Source of the DNA: an uncultured Selenomonadales bacterium
GTDB lineage: Bacteria; Bacillota; Negativicutes; Selenomonadales; Selenomonadaceae
Direction: 5' to 3'
NCBI GenBank assembly: GCA_947167555.1
Contig: CAMVIO010000085.1
Coordinates: 1-7,898, forward strand
DNA: 7,898 nucleotides
This document shows, one piece after another, positions 1 through 6,564 of this stretch. The notes beneath the pieces are model-generated. The model searched no databases. It was not told where the DNA came from and saw only the letters and a list, made by a program, of their open reading frames with translations. A program made the position numbers and the translations under genes. Each line of letters starts with the position of its first letter. Position 1 is the stretch's first letter.

Positions 1-709
1 CTAGCTACTTCGTGGAACAGAGCCATCCGGCCATCATAGCCCCGGAAACCTTCGAGCTGGTGCAGGCGGCAGATACAGCGGCGTGAGCATTTTCTCCGGC
101 AAGATAAAATGCGGCGAGTGCGGAGACTCCTTTGGAGCCGAGGTCTGGCACTCCACGGACAAGTACCGCAGGGTCATCTATCGTTGCAACAACAAGTACG
201 ACGGGCATAAGTGCCAAACGCCCCATGTGACGGAGGGTGAAGTCAAGACGGCCTTCGTCACAGCCTTCAACAAGCTGGTGACGGAAAGGGACGAGATTAT
301 CGCCAATGCCTGGCTCGTCCGGCAGACGCTCTGCGACACCACGGAGTTGGAGCAGGAGAAAGCATCCTTGGGGCAGGAACTGGCGGTGCTGGTGGAGATG
401 ACGCAGAACTGCATCGCCGAGAATGCAAGGATTGCCCAAGACCAAGGGGAGTACCAGAAATGCTACAACGGACTGGTGGTGCGGTACGATACCGCCAAGC
501 AGTGGTTTGACGAGGTGACGGAGGCCATCGCCGCGCGGTCGGTCAAGGCAGAGCGTCTGGCTGGTTTCATCAAGACGTTTGAGGGGCAGACCGCACCGCT
601 CTGGGATTTCGACGAGTAGCTGTGGGGCAGCATGGTGGATTATGTAACGGTGGACGCAGATGGCGGTATGCCCGTGGTGTTCCGCGATGGGATGACGATA
701 CATAAATGA
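1..709 (+). pseudogene. Large serine recombinase, 3' remnant (frameshifted, interrupted)
   Basis: This is the C-terminal part of a large serine recombinase (site-specific DNA integrase/excisionase); the catalytic domain lies before the window. From about base 6 one frame reads YFVEQSHPAIIAPETFELVQ, the typical end of the recombinase domain. The homology then jumps frame: from base 71 it reads RYSGVSIFSGKIKCGECG, the recombinase zinc-ribbon, with CxxC (KCGEC) and a second cysteine pair in the YRCNNKYDGHKC stretch. The spacer normally joining these blocks is shortened, so a small deletion (length 3n+1) probably caused the shift. A helical, probably coiled-coil segment follows. An in-frame TAG at 617-619 stops translation after FDE, yet the same frame continues with family-like sequence (LWGSMVDYVTV...) to TGA at 707-709. 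With two lesions the gene is almost certainly dead. A GTG at 83 could start only a fragment. Confidence 0.85.
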
Positions 710-739
710 CAAATATGAATCCAATATCTTGAATGATGC

Positions 740-773
740 TTGGCGGGGCTTTTTTTGTCCTGCCAAATTTTTT
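740..773 (+). terminator. Rho-independent terminator after the recombinase remnant
   Basis: TTGGCGGG (740-747) pairs with CCTGCCAA (759-766) in an 8-bp stem with one G-U pair and an 11-nt T-rich loop. A run of six T follows at 768-773. It lies after the recombinase stop and just before the next promoter, so it would insulate the operon from upstream transcription. The T-rich loop is a little unusual. Confidence 0.6.
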
Positions 774-783
774 CTGAAGGGTA

Positions 784-812
784 TTGACAGCAGTATGGGG
801 TAGTGCTATCAT
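784..812 (+). promoter_or_regulatory. Sigma-A-type promoter of the MarR operon
   Basis: TTGACA at 784-789 and TATCAT at 807-812 are separated by exactly 17 nt. Transcription should begin near 818-821. This is the best promoter in the window and precedes an eight-gene run on the same strand. It also rules out the ATG at 813 as the regulator's start, because that codon lies at or before the predicted transcription start. Confidence 0.75.
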
Positions 813-821
813 ATGTATATG
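810..821 (+). promoter_or_regulatory. Candidate MarR operator overlapping the -10 box
   Basis: CATATGTATATG is a near-palindrome: CATAT and ATATG arms around a GT centre. It overlaps the last bases of the -10 box and the predicted transcription start, where a bound dimer would block transcription. A related perfect palindrome, TGTATATACA, occurs at 1294-1303 after the same gene. MarR proteins commonly autorepress through such AT-rich inverted repeats. The assignment is inferred. Confidence 0.45.
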
Positions 822-845
822 CAAATGAGAGAGGAGGACGGCAAG

Positions 846-1277
846 GTGAAAGCAGACGAGACTATCTTGAGAAAATGCCTGTTCTTTACTGCCAATCGGC
901 TGGCGAATGTGCTTCGGCGTATTGTAAATGAAGTGTATGCCACGACCGGTATTGCCGCTCCCTATGTTTATGTGCTGATTGTGGTGAACCAATATCCGGG
1001 CATCACGATTTCCGAACTCAGCGAGAAGCTGGATATTGCGCCGTCCACCTGCACCCGCTTTGTCAATGCTCTCGTAGGGCAAGGCATACTGCAAAAGGAG
1101 CAGGAATGGAAAACCGTTCATGTCAGCCTGACGGAACTTGGCAAAGAGAAAACAGAAGGCATCGACGAGAGTTTGCATCAGCTGAGAGACAGGGCAGTCG
1201 CCGCCATCGGTGAAGCAGAATATCGCCAGCTTTCTGCGGCCATGAGCCAAGCGGCGGACAAATTGGATCATGCGTAA
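846..1277 (+). CDS. MarR-family transcriptional regulator
   Basis: A winged-helix repressor of 143 residues, the usual MarR size. The start is GTG at 846: AGGAGG at 832-837 lies 8 nt upstream, while the upstream in-frame ATG at 813 falls at the predicted transcription start. N-terminal dimerisation helices cover about residues 5-47. The helix-turn-helix spans about 53-78 (ITISELSEKLDIAPSTCTRF, then VNALVGQG), followed by a short wing (about 82-95) and a C-terminal dimerisation helix. Cys11 in the first helix sits nearly where the sensing cysteine of OhrR lies, and Cys69 is in the recognition helix, so redox or thiol-reactive sensing is possible. As first gene of the operon with a palindrome at its promoter, it is probably the operon's autoregulated repressor. 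The family is clear; the inducer is unknown. Confidence 0.9.
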   Translation: MKADETILRKCLFFTANRLANVLRRIVNEVYATTGIAAPYVYVLIVVNQYPGITISELSEKLDIAPSTCTRFVNALVGQGILQKEQEWKTVHVSLTELGKEKTEGIDESLHQLRDRAVAAIGEAEYRQLSAAMSQAADKLDHA

Positions 1278-1293
1278 TTTTATATGTTTCATC

Positions 1294-1303
1294 TGTATAT
1301 ACA
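1294..1303 (+). promoter_or_regulatory. Perfect palindrome between regulator and first enzyme gene
   Basis: TGTATATACA is a perfect 10-bp palindrome in the 47-nt gap after marR, 8 nt before the next ribosome site. It shares TGTATAT-type sequence with the candidate operator at 810-821. It may be a second binding site for the regulator, or simply AT-rich spacer. I see no convincing -35/-10 pair beside it. Confidence 0.35.
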
Positions 1304-1324
1304 TACTACAAGGAGGATTTGGCT

Positions 1325-1744
1325 ATGAACAAAGAAGAATTCATGAAGTATTTGCCGGTGGATGCCTACGGTATCATGTCAACCGTGCGGGAGGACGGAA
1401 TGCCGGAAGCGCGGTGCATCGAGTTCCAGTTCGAGGAGGACGGGAAATTTTACTTCGCCACGGCCAGCAACAAGGAAGTCTATCGGCAGCTCGTCAACCA
1501 TCCCCAGACGGCCTACACCTACATGGAGCCCTCCGGCAAGTTCACGGTACGCATCACGGGCGTGATGAAATTTGTCGCCGCTGAGGACAAAGAGGAGCGT
1601 CGCCGCATTTGGGACAGGCTCGATGAGATTGTCCATAAAATCCATAAGACCGTCGATAGCCCCACGCTTGTCCTGATGTATATGGACGAATGCACCTGCA
1701 AGCTCGCTCATGGGCTTGGTACGCCGAAATCCGTGGAAATGTAA
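1325..1744 (+). CDS. Pyridoxamine 5'-phosphate oxidase-like FMN-binding split-barrel protein
   Basis: A 139-residue protein of the PNPOx-like split-barrel superfamily, whose members bind FMN or related flavins as dimers and act as small flavin oxidoreductases. The start is ATG at 1325, 8 nt after AGGAGG (1311-1316); a TTG at 1319 would lie only 2 nt from that site. Early strands read YGIMSTVREDGMPEARCIEF, followed by the barrel signature DGKFYFATASNKEVYRQL (about residues 39-56), where phosphate-contacting residues normally lie, and KFTVRITGVMKF (about 71-82). The length fits the short stand-alone class, not PdxH (about 210 residues), so vitamin B6 synthesis is unlikely. It is probably cotranscribed with the adjacent nitroreductase. 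Substrate is unknown. Confidence 0.85.
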   Translation: MNKEEFMKYLPVDAYGIMSTVREDGMPEARCIEFQFEEDGKFYFATASNKEVYRQLVNHPQTAYTYMEPSGKFTVRITGVMKFVAAEDKEERRRIWDRLDEIVHKIHKTVDSPTLVLMYMDECTCKLAHGLGTPKSVEM

Positions 1745-1779
1745 CGCCATAGAGAAAACAAGCCAGCGGAGGAATGACC

Positions 1780-2373
1780 ATGAACACTTACGAAGTCATC
1801 AAAACGAGACGTTGCACCCGCAAATTCAAGGCGGAAGCCGTCCCAGACGACAAGCTCGAAAAAATACTGGATGCCGGGCGCGCCGCCCCCTGCGGCGGCA
1901 ACAGTCAGACCACGCATTTTCTGGTCATCCGCAGTCCCAAGGTGCTGAAGGAACTGGCGGAACTTGTGTGCCGGACCTTTTCCGCTATGGAAGTGAAGCC
2001 TGGTATGTATAAGTCCATGCAGGCGGTCATCAAGGCGGCGCAAAAAGGAAATTTCGCCTTTCATTACAATGCCCCCGTTCTTATCGTGACGGCCAACAAA
2101 ATCGGCTACGGCAACGCCATGGCGGACTGCGCTTGTGCCATAGAAAACATGATGCTTATGTCCAACGAGCTTGACCTCGGCAGCTGCTATATCAACCAGC
2201 TCCATTGGCTGGACGAAAATGCCGCTGTCCGCGACTATCTGATGAAACTTGGCCTTGCGGAAGATGAAACCGTCTGCGCCTCGATGGTGGTGGGCTTGCC
2301 CGACACGGCAGACGGACTCCCGCAGCGCACCGAGCGGAAAATCACCGGCAATCCCGTAAGTTATGTCGATTGA
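1780..2373 (+). CDS. Nitroreductase-family FMN oxidoreductase (first copy)
   Basis: A 197-residue nitroreductase-fold protein expected to use NAD(P)H and FMN to reduce nitro groups, quinones or enones. The start is ATG at 1780, 7 nt after GGAGG (1768-1772); the in-frame ATG at 1774 is only 1 nt from it. The N-terminal FMN-phosphate motif is TRRCTRKF (residues 9-16), followed by AAPCGGNSQ (35-43), the APSGGNSQ-type flavin loop with Cys38 in place of the usual serine. The central region MADCACAIENMMLMSNELDLGS matches the buried dimer-interface helix, and VVGLPD is the usual C-terminal strand. It is fairly rich in cysteine, which may suit an anaerobe. Its end overlaps the next gene by 11 nt, suggesting translational coupling. 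It is clearly different from the second nitroreductase at 3362-4072, so this is not a recent duplication. Confidence 0.88.
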   Translation: MNTYEVIKTRRCTRKFKAEAVPDDKLEKILDAGRAAPCGGNSQTTHFLVIRSPKVLKELAELVCRTFSAMEVKPGMYKSMQAVIKAAQKGNFAFHYNAPVLIVTANKIGYGNAMADCACAIENMMLMSNELDLGSCYINQLHWLDENAAVRDYLMKLGLAEDETVCASMVVGLPDTADGLPQRTERKITGNPVSYVD

Positions 2374-3322
2374 GACGGCAGAAAGCGTGAACAGCATGAA
2401 AGAAAATCCCGTACCCATGCGAAAAACACAGGCTCCCGGGTTCTTCCGCACCATGGTGGGCGATTATGAGGTGACGGCGCTGTTTGATTCATCCGTCCGA
2501 TACGATGCGTCTATGTTCAGCGGCTTTACTTCATTTACTCACGAGGAACTTTCCGAAATGCTTCGCCGTGATTTTGTCCCGCTCATGGCAGATGGAATGT
2601 CGGAAGGGACGCTGAGCGTATTCTTGGTGAATACCGGAAACCATCTGATTTTGATTGATGCGGGCATAGGCGAAACGGAATCGCCGGTATTTCTTGACAC
2701 GAAAGGGCACTTGACGGAGAATCTGGTCGCGGCGGGCTATGCGGCTTCCGATGTCGATGTAGTCTTGCCGACGCATCTTCATTTTGACCATATCAACGGG
2801 ATTATGGAGAGCGGGGAAATGGTTTTCCCAAACGCAACAATTTATCTGGCAGAACAGGAAAAAATTTTTTGGCTCGACACCCCCATGGAAAACTTCCCGG
2901 AGGCCATGTTACCCTTTGTCAAAATGGCAAGAGATGCGCTCCTTCCCTATCGCCGCTCAGGACGCATAGTGTCCTATGCTTCGGGCAGTGAGGTGTTTCC
3001 GAACGTAAAATCCGTTCCGCTCTTCGGGCATACTCCCGGACACACCGGATTTGAGTTTTCATCACGGGGACAAAACTTTCTGGCCTTCGGAGATTTCGTG
3101 CATATCAAATCGGTGCAACTTCCCCACCCGGAAGTGGGCGATATATTTGATACGGATGCCGAAACAGCCGCCCAAATGCGCCTGTCGATATTGCCGCAAA
3201 TAGCCGAACGCAGGATTTTAGTTGCCGGAGCGCACTTCCCCTTTCCGGGCTTGGGATATATCAAAAAAGAAGCAACAGGATATCGTTGGATTCCCATCGA
3301 ATTTCGTCCCATTCGTAATTGA
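2363..3322 (+). CDS. Metallo-beta-lactamase-fold hydrolase
   Basis: A 319-residue MBL-fold metal-dependent hydrolase of the broad glyoxalase II/lactonase group. All expected ligands are present: HLHFDH at residues 138-143 (His138, His140, Asp142, His143), His223 in FGHTPGHTG, Asp244 in FGDFVH, and His291 in AGAHFPFPG, which supports an active di-metal site. No signal peptide is seen, so it is probably cytoplasmic. The ATG at 2363 overlaps the nitroreductase stop by 11 nt and has no good ribosome site, so initiation probably depends on coupling. ATG 2396 and ATG 2417 are alternatives; homology-like sequence (GDYEVTALFDS) begins at residue 33. The family hydrolyses thioesters, lactones or phosphoesters; the substrate here is unknown. 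In this operon a lactone or ester product of the reductases is plausible, as an inference. Confidence 0.9.
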   Translation: MSIETAESVNSMKENPVPMRKTQAPGFFRTMVGDYEVTALFDSSVRYDASMFSGFTSFTHEELSEMLRRDFVPLMADGMSEGTLSVFLVNTGNHLILIDAGIGETESPVFLDTKGHLTENLVAAGYAASDVDVVLPTHLHFDHINGIMESGEMVFPNATIYLAEQEKIFWLDTPMENFPEAMLPFVKMARDALLPYRRSGRIVSYASGSEVFPNVKSVPLFGHTPGHTGFEFSSRGQNFLAFGDFVHIKSVQLPHPEVGDIFDTDAETAAQMRLSILPQIAERRILVAGAHFPFPGLGYIKKEATGYRWIPIEFRPIRN

Positions 3323-3361
3323 CAGAGAAAATTATTACACAGAAAGGAATGGAATGACGCT

Positions 3362-4072
3362 ATGAACCCGAACACCATTTTGACCATGAACGCCCAAAAG
3401 CCGAATTTCTCTGCCGAGGAGGTGCTGAATGTCCTGAAGTACCGCTATGCGACCAAGAAATTCGATCCGAACGCCAAAATTTCCAAGGAAACCTTCGATG
3501 CCATCTTGGAGGCTGCGCGGCTGGCGCCGACCTCGATGGGCTTTGAGCCGTGGAAGATGATTGTGCTTCAAGATGCCGAACTTCGCCAGAAGATTAAGCC
3601 CTTTGCGTGGGGCGCGCAAAATCCCTTGGACAATGCCAGCCACTTCATCGTATTCATTGCCAACAAGAAAAATGACGTGACCTTCGGCTCGGCTTACCTT
3701 GACCATGTGTTGAAGGAAATTCATCAGATTCCCGACAAGGTATATGAGTTTTTCAGAGAAGCCTACACGAATTTTTCCACCAAGGACTTCAACACCATGG
3801 AATCAGAACGCGCCGCCTTTGACTGGTCTGCCAAACAAGCGTATATCGTCATGGCCAACATGATGACGGCGGCGGCTTTCTTCGGGGTGGATTCCTGCGC
3901 CATCGAGGGCTTTCAGCCGAAAGAACTTGACCGTATCTTGGGCGCAGAGGAAAAGCTCTACGACACCGAGCATTACAGCGCAGCCGTTACTCTTGCCCTT
4001 GGCTATCGGAACGAAACGCCCCATCGTGACAAGACCCGCCGTCCGCTGACGGAATCGGTTATTTGGAAATAA
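3362..4072 (+). CDS. Nitroreductase-family NAD(P)H oxidoreductase (second, NfsB/YfkO-like)
   Basis: A 236-residue protein of the longer nitroreductase branch, resembling NfsB-type oxygen-insensitive nitroreductases. FMN contacts are expected in KYRYATKKFDP (residues 26-36) and in LAPTSMGFEPW (54-64). The middle segment AKQAYIVMANMMTAAAFFGVDS is the dimer-interface helix. SCAIEGFQPKELDRIL and TLALGYR are the conserved C-terminal blocks. The start at 3362 follows a purine-rich GGAATGGA (3346-3353) with 8 nt spacing; ATG 3389 lacks any such site. Homology begins near residue 15, so the first residues may be a loose extension. A three-codon ORF (3354-3365) overlaps the start. The gap to the MBL gene is 39 nt and to the cupin gene 19 nt. 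A likely role is two-electron reduction of nitro, quinone or flavin substrates with NAD(P)H. Confidence 0.9.
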   Translation: MNPNTILTMNAQKPNFSAEEVLNVLKYRYATKKFDPNAKISKETFDAILEAARLAPTSMGFEPWKMIVLQDAELRQKIKPFAWGAQNPLDNASHFIVFIANKKNDVTFGSAYLDHVLKEIHQIPDKVYEFFREAYTNFSTKDFNTMESERAAFDWSAKQAYIVMANMMTAAAFFGVDSCAIEGFQPKELDRILGAEEKLYDTEHYSAAVTLALGYRNETPHRDKTRRPLTESVIWK

Positions 4073-4091
4073 AATTGAGGAGGACAATCCC

Positions 4092-4451
4092 ATGAAAAAT
4101 TACAGCACGACGAAGGTCAAAGACAACGAAAAACGCATTGAATTGCATGATACATTAGGACTTACCGGGGCGGAAATCAGCATCAATGAGCTGGCCGCAG
4201 GGAAGAAAGTACCCTTTGCCCACTACCACAAGCAAAACGAGGAAATCTATGCGATTTTGTCCGGCCGGGGCAAGGCCGTTGTCGATGGGGAGGAGATACA
4301 ACTGGAGAAAGGCGACTGGCTTCGCATTTCCCCGGCGGGAAAGCGGCAGTTTTTTGCAGCGGCAGATGAACCTCTCTCCTATGTTTGCATCCAAGTGAAA
4401 GCCGGTTCCTTGGAAGAATATACGGCTACCGATGGAGTTGTGGCAGAATAA
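4092..4451 (+). CDS. Single-domain cupin protein
   Basis: A 119-residue single cupin barrel. GAGGAGG (4077-4083) lies 8 nt before ATG 4092, a strong ribosome site. Cupin motif 1 is clear: His44, His46 and Glu50/Glu51 in HYHKQNEEIYAILSG. Motif 2 is GDWLRISPAGKRQF (residues 74-87), where the usual metal-binding histidine is replaced by Gln86. Metal binding may therefore use three ligands, or a variant set, or be weak. Small cupins of this type act as isomerases, dioxygenases, or sensors and binders of small molecules; the exact activity cannot be assigned. It sits tightly between two flavin reductases, so its ligand is probably a pathway intermediate (inference). Confidence 0.87.
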   Translation: MKNYSTTKVKDNEKRIELHDTLGLTGAEISINELAAGKKVPFAHYHKQNEEIYAILSGRGKAVVDGEEIQLEKGDWLRISPAGKRQFFAAADEPLSYVCIQVKAGSLEEYTATDGVVAE

Positions 4452-4479
4452 TAGCCGTAGAAAGGCGGGGAACATAAAT

Positions 4480-5475
4480 ATGTTGAGAGAATCCATAGAG
4501 GTGGGCGGCATTGCCCTGAAAAATCGCCTGGTCATGGCACCGGTGGATTTGGAGAAATCCGACCACGGCACGGTGACGGAGGAACAGCTCAAATATTACG
4601 ATGAGCGGACAAAGGGCGGCTGCTTCGGGCTTGTTGTCATCGAACACAGTTTTGTTCAGCCGAACGGGAGAGCTTCCGAGAATCAGCTTTCCTCTGCAAA
4701 AGACGAGGATATAGCGGGGCTCACGAAACTGGCAAGCCTCATTCACGGGAACGGATGCAAAACTGTTCTGCAAATTTCCCATGCCGGGGCAGTGTCGCCG
4801 TTGGCTCAGGTAACGGAAGGAATCAGCCCCAGCGGACTTGTAAGTCCCAAGAAAGCTATGGTGGGCGGCGCGATGGCTCCGACACACGCCATGTCGCAAG
4901 AAGAAATCGACGGCTTGATAGAGAATTTTGCGGCGGCAGCACGTCGGGCAAAAGTTGCCGGCTTCGATGGCGTGGAGATTCACGCCGCACACGGTTATTT
5001 GCTCAATCAATTTTATTCGCCGCTAATGAATCAACGCACGGACGCTTACACAATCAAAACACTTGATGGACGGCTGAAACTTCATTTGCAGGTAATTGCG
5101 GCTGTACGCAAGGTGTTGGGGCGCGATCTTATTTTGGGAATGCGCTTCGGCGCCTCAGACTACATGGACGGCGGCAGTACGATTGAGGACGGCGTTCAGG
5201 CTGCAAAAATATTGGAGAGCGCGGGACTTTCCTACCTCAGCATTTCCGGTGGACACTGCGGCTCGAGTCCGAGCAACAAAAAAGGCGTCGGCTACTTTGG
5301 CGACTCCTCCGAGGCAATCAAACAGCAAACGACCCTGCCCATCATCCTTACCGGCGGTGTCAAAACAAAAGAAGATGCCGAATCCCTGCTCCAAGCGGGA
5401 AAAGCTGATATGATCGGCGTAGCAAGAGCCGTCATCGGGAATCCGGACTGGGCGAGAAATGCCATGAGTGAATGA
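4480..5475 (+). CDS. Old Yellow Enzyme-family NADH:flavin oxidoreductase
   Basis: A 331-residue FMN TIM-barrel ene-reductase. ATG 4480 lies 9 nt after AAAGGCGGGG (4461-4470); an in-frame ATG at 4432 would run into the cupin gene. Visible motifs are NRLVMAPVD near the N-terminus, LQISHAGA (usual QLxHAGR, with Arg changed to Ala), and GFDGVEIHAAHGYLLNQF holding the substrate-anion pair His168/His171 and Tyr173, as in YqjM-type enzymes. PLMNQRTDAY comes next, and the phosphate-binding end reads TGGVKTKEDAESL...MIGVARAVIGNPDW. The protein stops after the barrel, so it lacks the iron-sulfur/FAD half of the large 2,4-dienoyl-CoA reductase type. It probably reduces activated C=C bonds of enones, enals or nitroalkenes with NAD(P)H. 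The next gene begins 16 nt later. Confidence 0.92.
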   Translation: MLRESIEVGGIALKNRLVMAPVDLEKSDHGTVTEEQLKYYDERTKGGCFGLVVIEHSFVQPNGRASENQLSSAKDEDIAGLTKLASLIHGNGCKTVLQISHAGAVSPLAQVTEGISPSGLVSPKKAMVGGAMAPTHAMSQEEIDGLIENFAAAARRAKVAGFDGVEIHAAHGYLLNQFYSPLMNQRTDAYTIKTLDGRLKLHLQVIAAVRKVLGRDLILGMRFGASDYMDGGSTIEDGVQAAKILESAGLSYLSISGGHCGSSPSNKKGVGYFGDSSEAIKQQTTLPIILTGGVKTKEDAESLLQAGKADMIGVARAVIGNPDWARNAMSE

Positions 5476-5491
5476 AGCGAGGGGAGATAAA

Positions 5492-6385
5492 ATGCCTGTT
5501 TTTCATGTTCACATAGGAGCGAACCAATTCACTGGGGAGGAGAAACGTAATCTTGCCGATGCCTTGAATCTTGCTCTTCACGAGGCTATGGAAACCCCGA
5601 TGGATGACCGTTTTATCATCATCAGCGAGCATAAAGAAGATGAATTTTTTATCACGGATACTTTTCCCGATATGCAGCGCACCGGCAAGCGCATAGTCGT
5701 GAACGTGGCCTTTGGCGACACCAGAACACTGGAACAAAAGCGGAAACTTGCCGAACTTGTCACTCGCTACGCCAAGGAAAAAGTCGGCATCGGCCCGGAC
5801 GATGTAAGCATGATGATGTATCCCCTGCCGATTGAAAATATGTCTTTCGGTCGCGGCAAACTCAGTACCGATATCGGGCTTGCCATGCCATGGGTCAAGA
5901 AAGAGGAAAATTCGGGAGGGGAGATTATGGCTGCAAACCAGATAGAAGACCGCTTGGCCATTCGGCAAAATTTTGATAAGCATTGGGTATCTGTGGACAA
6001 CAAAGATTATGAAGTTTTGCGTACCGTCTTTTCGAACGATGCCGTTCTTGAGATGTTTTTGGACGGCAAACAGGCCATACATGGAAGCATTGACGAAGAA
6101 TTTCCGCTTTTTTGCGGCTTTTTCGATGCCTGCGAGTTTACTTTCGGTTTTACCGGTCAGCAGCTCATTACGAAACTGTCCGATGATACCGCCGAAACCT
6201 ATGAATATGTTATGCTCAACATGGCAAAAAAATTGCAGGGTATATCGGAAGTCACCATGAACGCCCTGAAATGCAAATGTGATTACCGCAAGGAAAATGG
6301 CGAGTGGAAAAAAACGAAATGGTCGGCAACCGTGCAATTCACGACAAAGATACCACTGCAAAGCACTTGGGCCACTTGGCTATAA
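5492..6385 (+). CDS. Tautomerase fused to a SnoaL/NTF2-like domain
   Basis: A 297-residue two-domain protein. The start is ATG 5492, 5 nt after AGGGGAG; the upstream in-frame GTG 5468 overlaps the preceding gene. Residues 1-127 match the roughly 130-residue tautomerase family. Pro2 becomes the catalytic N-terminal proline after Met removal, and DDRFIIISEHKEDEF, EQKRKLAELVTRYAKEKVG, GPDDVSM and ENMSFGRG are family blocks. After an 18-residue linker, residues 146-297 form a SnoaL-like (NTF2-fold) domain: EDRLAIRQNFDKHW, then VFSNDAVLEMF, and a C-terminal sheet with GEWKKTKWSATVQF. Each half is normally a complete separate protein. The linker DNA contains a strong ribosome site and in-frame ATG at 5927, so a free SnoaL-like protein of 152 residues may also be made. 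Likely chemistry is keto-enol isomerisation plus small-molecule isomerase, hydratase or cyclase activity. The last residues (LQSTWATWL) are not recognisable and may be a replaced tail. Confidence 0.85.
   Translation: MPVFHVHIGANQFTGEEKRNLADALNLALHEAMETPMDDRFIIISEHKEDEFFITDTFPDMQRTGKRIVVNVAFGDTRTLEQKRKLAELVTRYAKEKVGIGPDDVSMMMYPLPIENMSFGRGKLSTDIGLAMPWVKKEENSGGEIMAANQIEDRLAIRQNFDKHWVSVDNKDYEVLRTVFSNDAVLEMFLDGKQAIHGSIDEEFPLFCGFFDACEFTFGFTGQQLITKLSDDTAETYEYVMLNMAKKLQGISEVTMNALKCKCDYRKENGEWKKTKWSATVQFTTKIPLQSTWATWL
5914..5929 (+). promoter_or_regulatory. Internal ribosome site and start codon at the fusion border
   Basis: GGGAGGGGAG (5914-5923) precedes an in-frame ATG at 5927-5929; the core GGAGGGG ends 5 nt before it. 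It closely resembles the site before the tautomerase start (GAGGGGAGATAAA). The ATG coincides with the expected N-terminus of the SnoaL-like domain (MAANQIEDRLAIR). This suggests either two products from one gene or a recent fusion of two genes through loss of a stop codon. Confidence 0.6.
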
Positions 6386-6446
6386 ACATCTATTGCCATT
6401 ACAAAACCATTCGACATATGAACTGGGGGTGCAAAATCCTCGACGA

Positions 6447-6476
6447 GGGGGTGCAAATGCACACCCTTCTCTTTTT
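6447..6476 (+). terminator. Probable terminator of the MarR operon
   Basis: GGGGGTGCA (6447-6455) folds onto TGCACACCC (6458-6466) with one internal mismatch and a tight AAAT-type loop. It is followed by a T-rich tract, TTCTCTTTTT (6467-6476). It lies about 60 nt after the last operon stop and is the only hairpin with a T tract there. One stem arm is also a copy of the direct repeat, so the terminator may be incidental to a mobile-element end. Confidence 0.5.
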
Positions 6477-6508
6477 GCCGAAGCCTTGTCCCGTGCGACT
6501 TTGCGGCG

Positions 6509-6564
6509 ATACTCGCTTAACGATAGGCAGGGGGGTGCAAGGGGGTGCATCGTTAAGCGAGTAT
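6509..6564. repeat. Perfect 16-bp inverted repeat around two G-rich repeats
   Basis: ATACTCGCTTAACGAT (6509-6524) and ATCGTTAAGCGAGTAT (6549-6564) are exact reverse complements. They enclose a 24-nt loop with two GGGGGTGCA copies. No T tract follows, so a terminator is unlikely. The right arm lies across the spacer of the 25-bp direct repeat, so the left arm may be an inverted copy of that unit, produced by rearrangement or by nested element ends. Confidence 0.7.

Noticed and set aside
5..766. Minus-strand open frame of 253 codons opposite the recombinase remnant
   Set aside because: It is antisense to recognisable zinc-ribbon sequence, and its start lies in the terminator hairpin.
3354..3365. 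Three-codon upstream ORF (ATG ACG CTA TGA) overlapping the second nitroreductase start
   Set aside because: Too short to separate from chance; it may couple initiation but there is no supporting evidence.
5432..6361. Long minus-strand open frame of 309 codons opposite the tautomerase fusion
   Set aside because: The plus strand carries clear family motifs with ribosome sites; the antisense frame resembles no family I recognise and is a codon-bias shadow.
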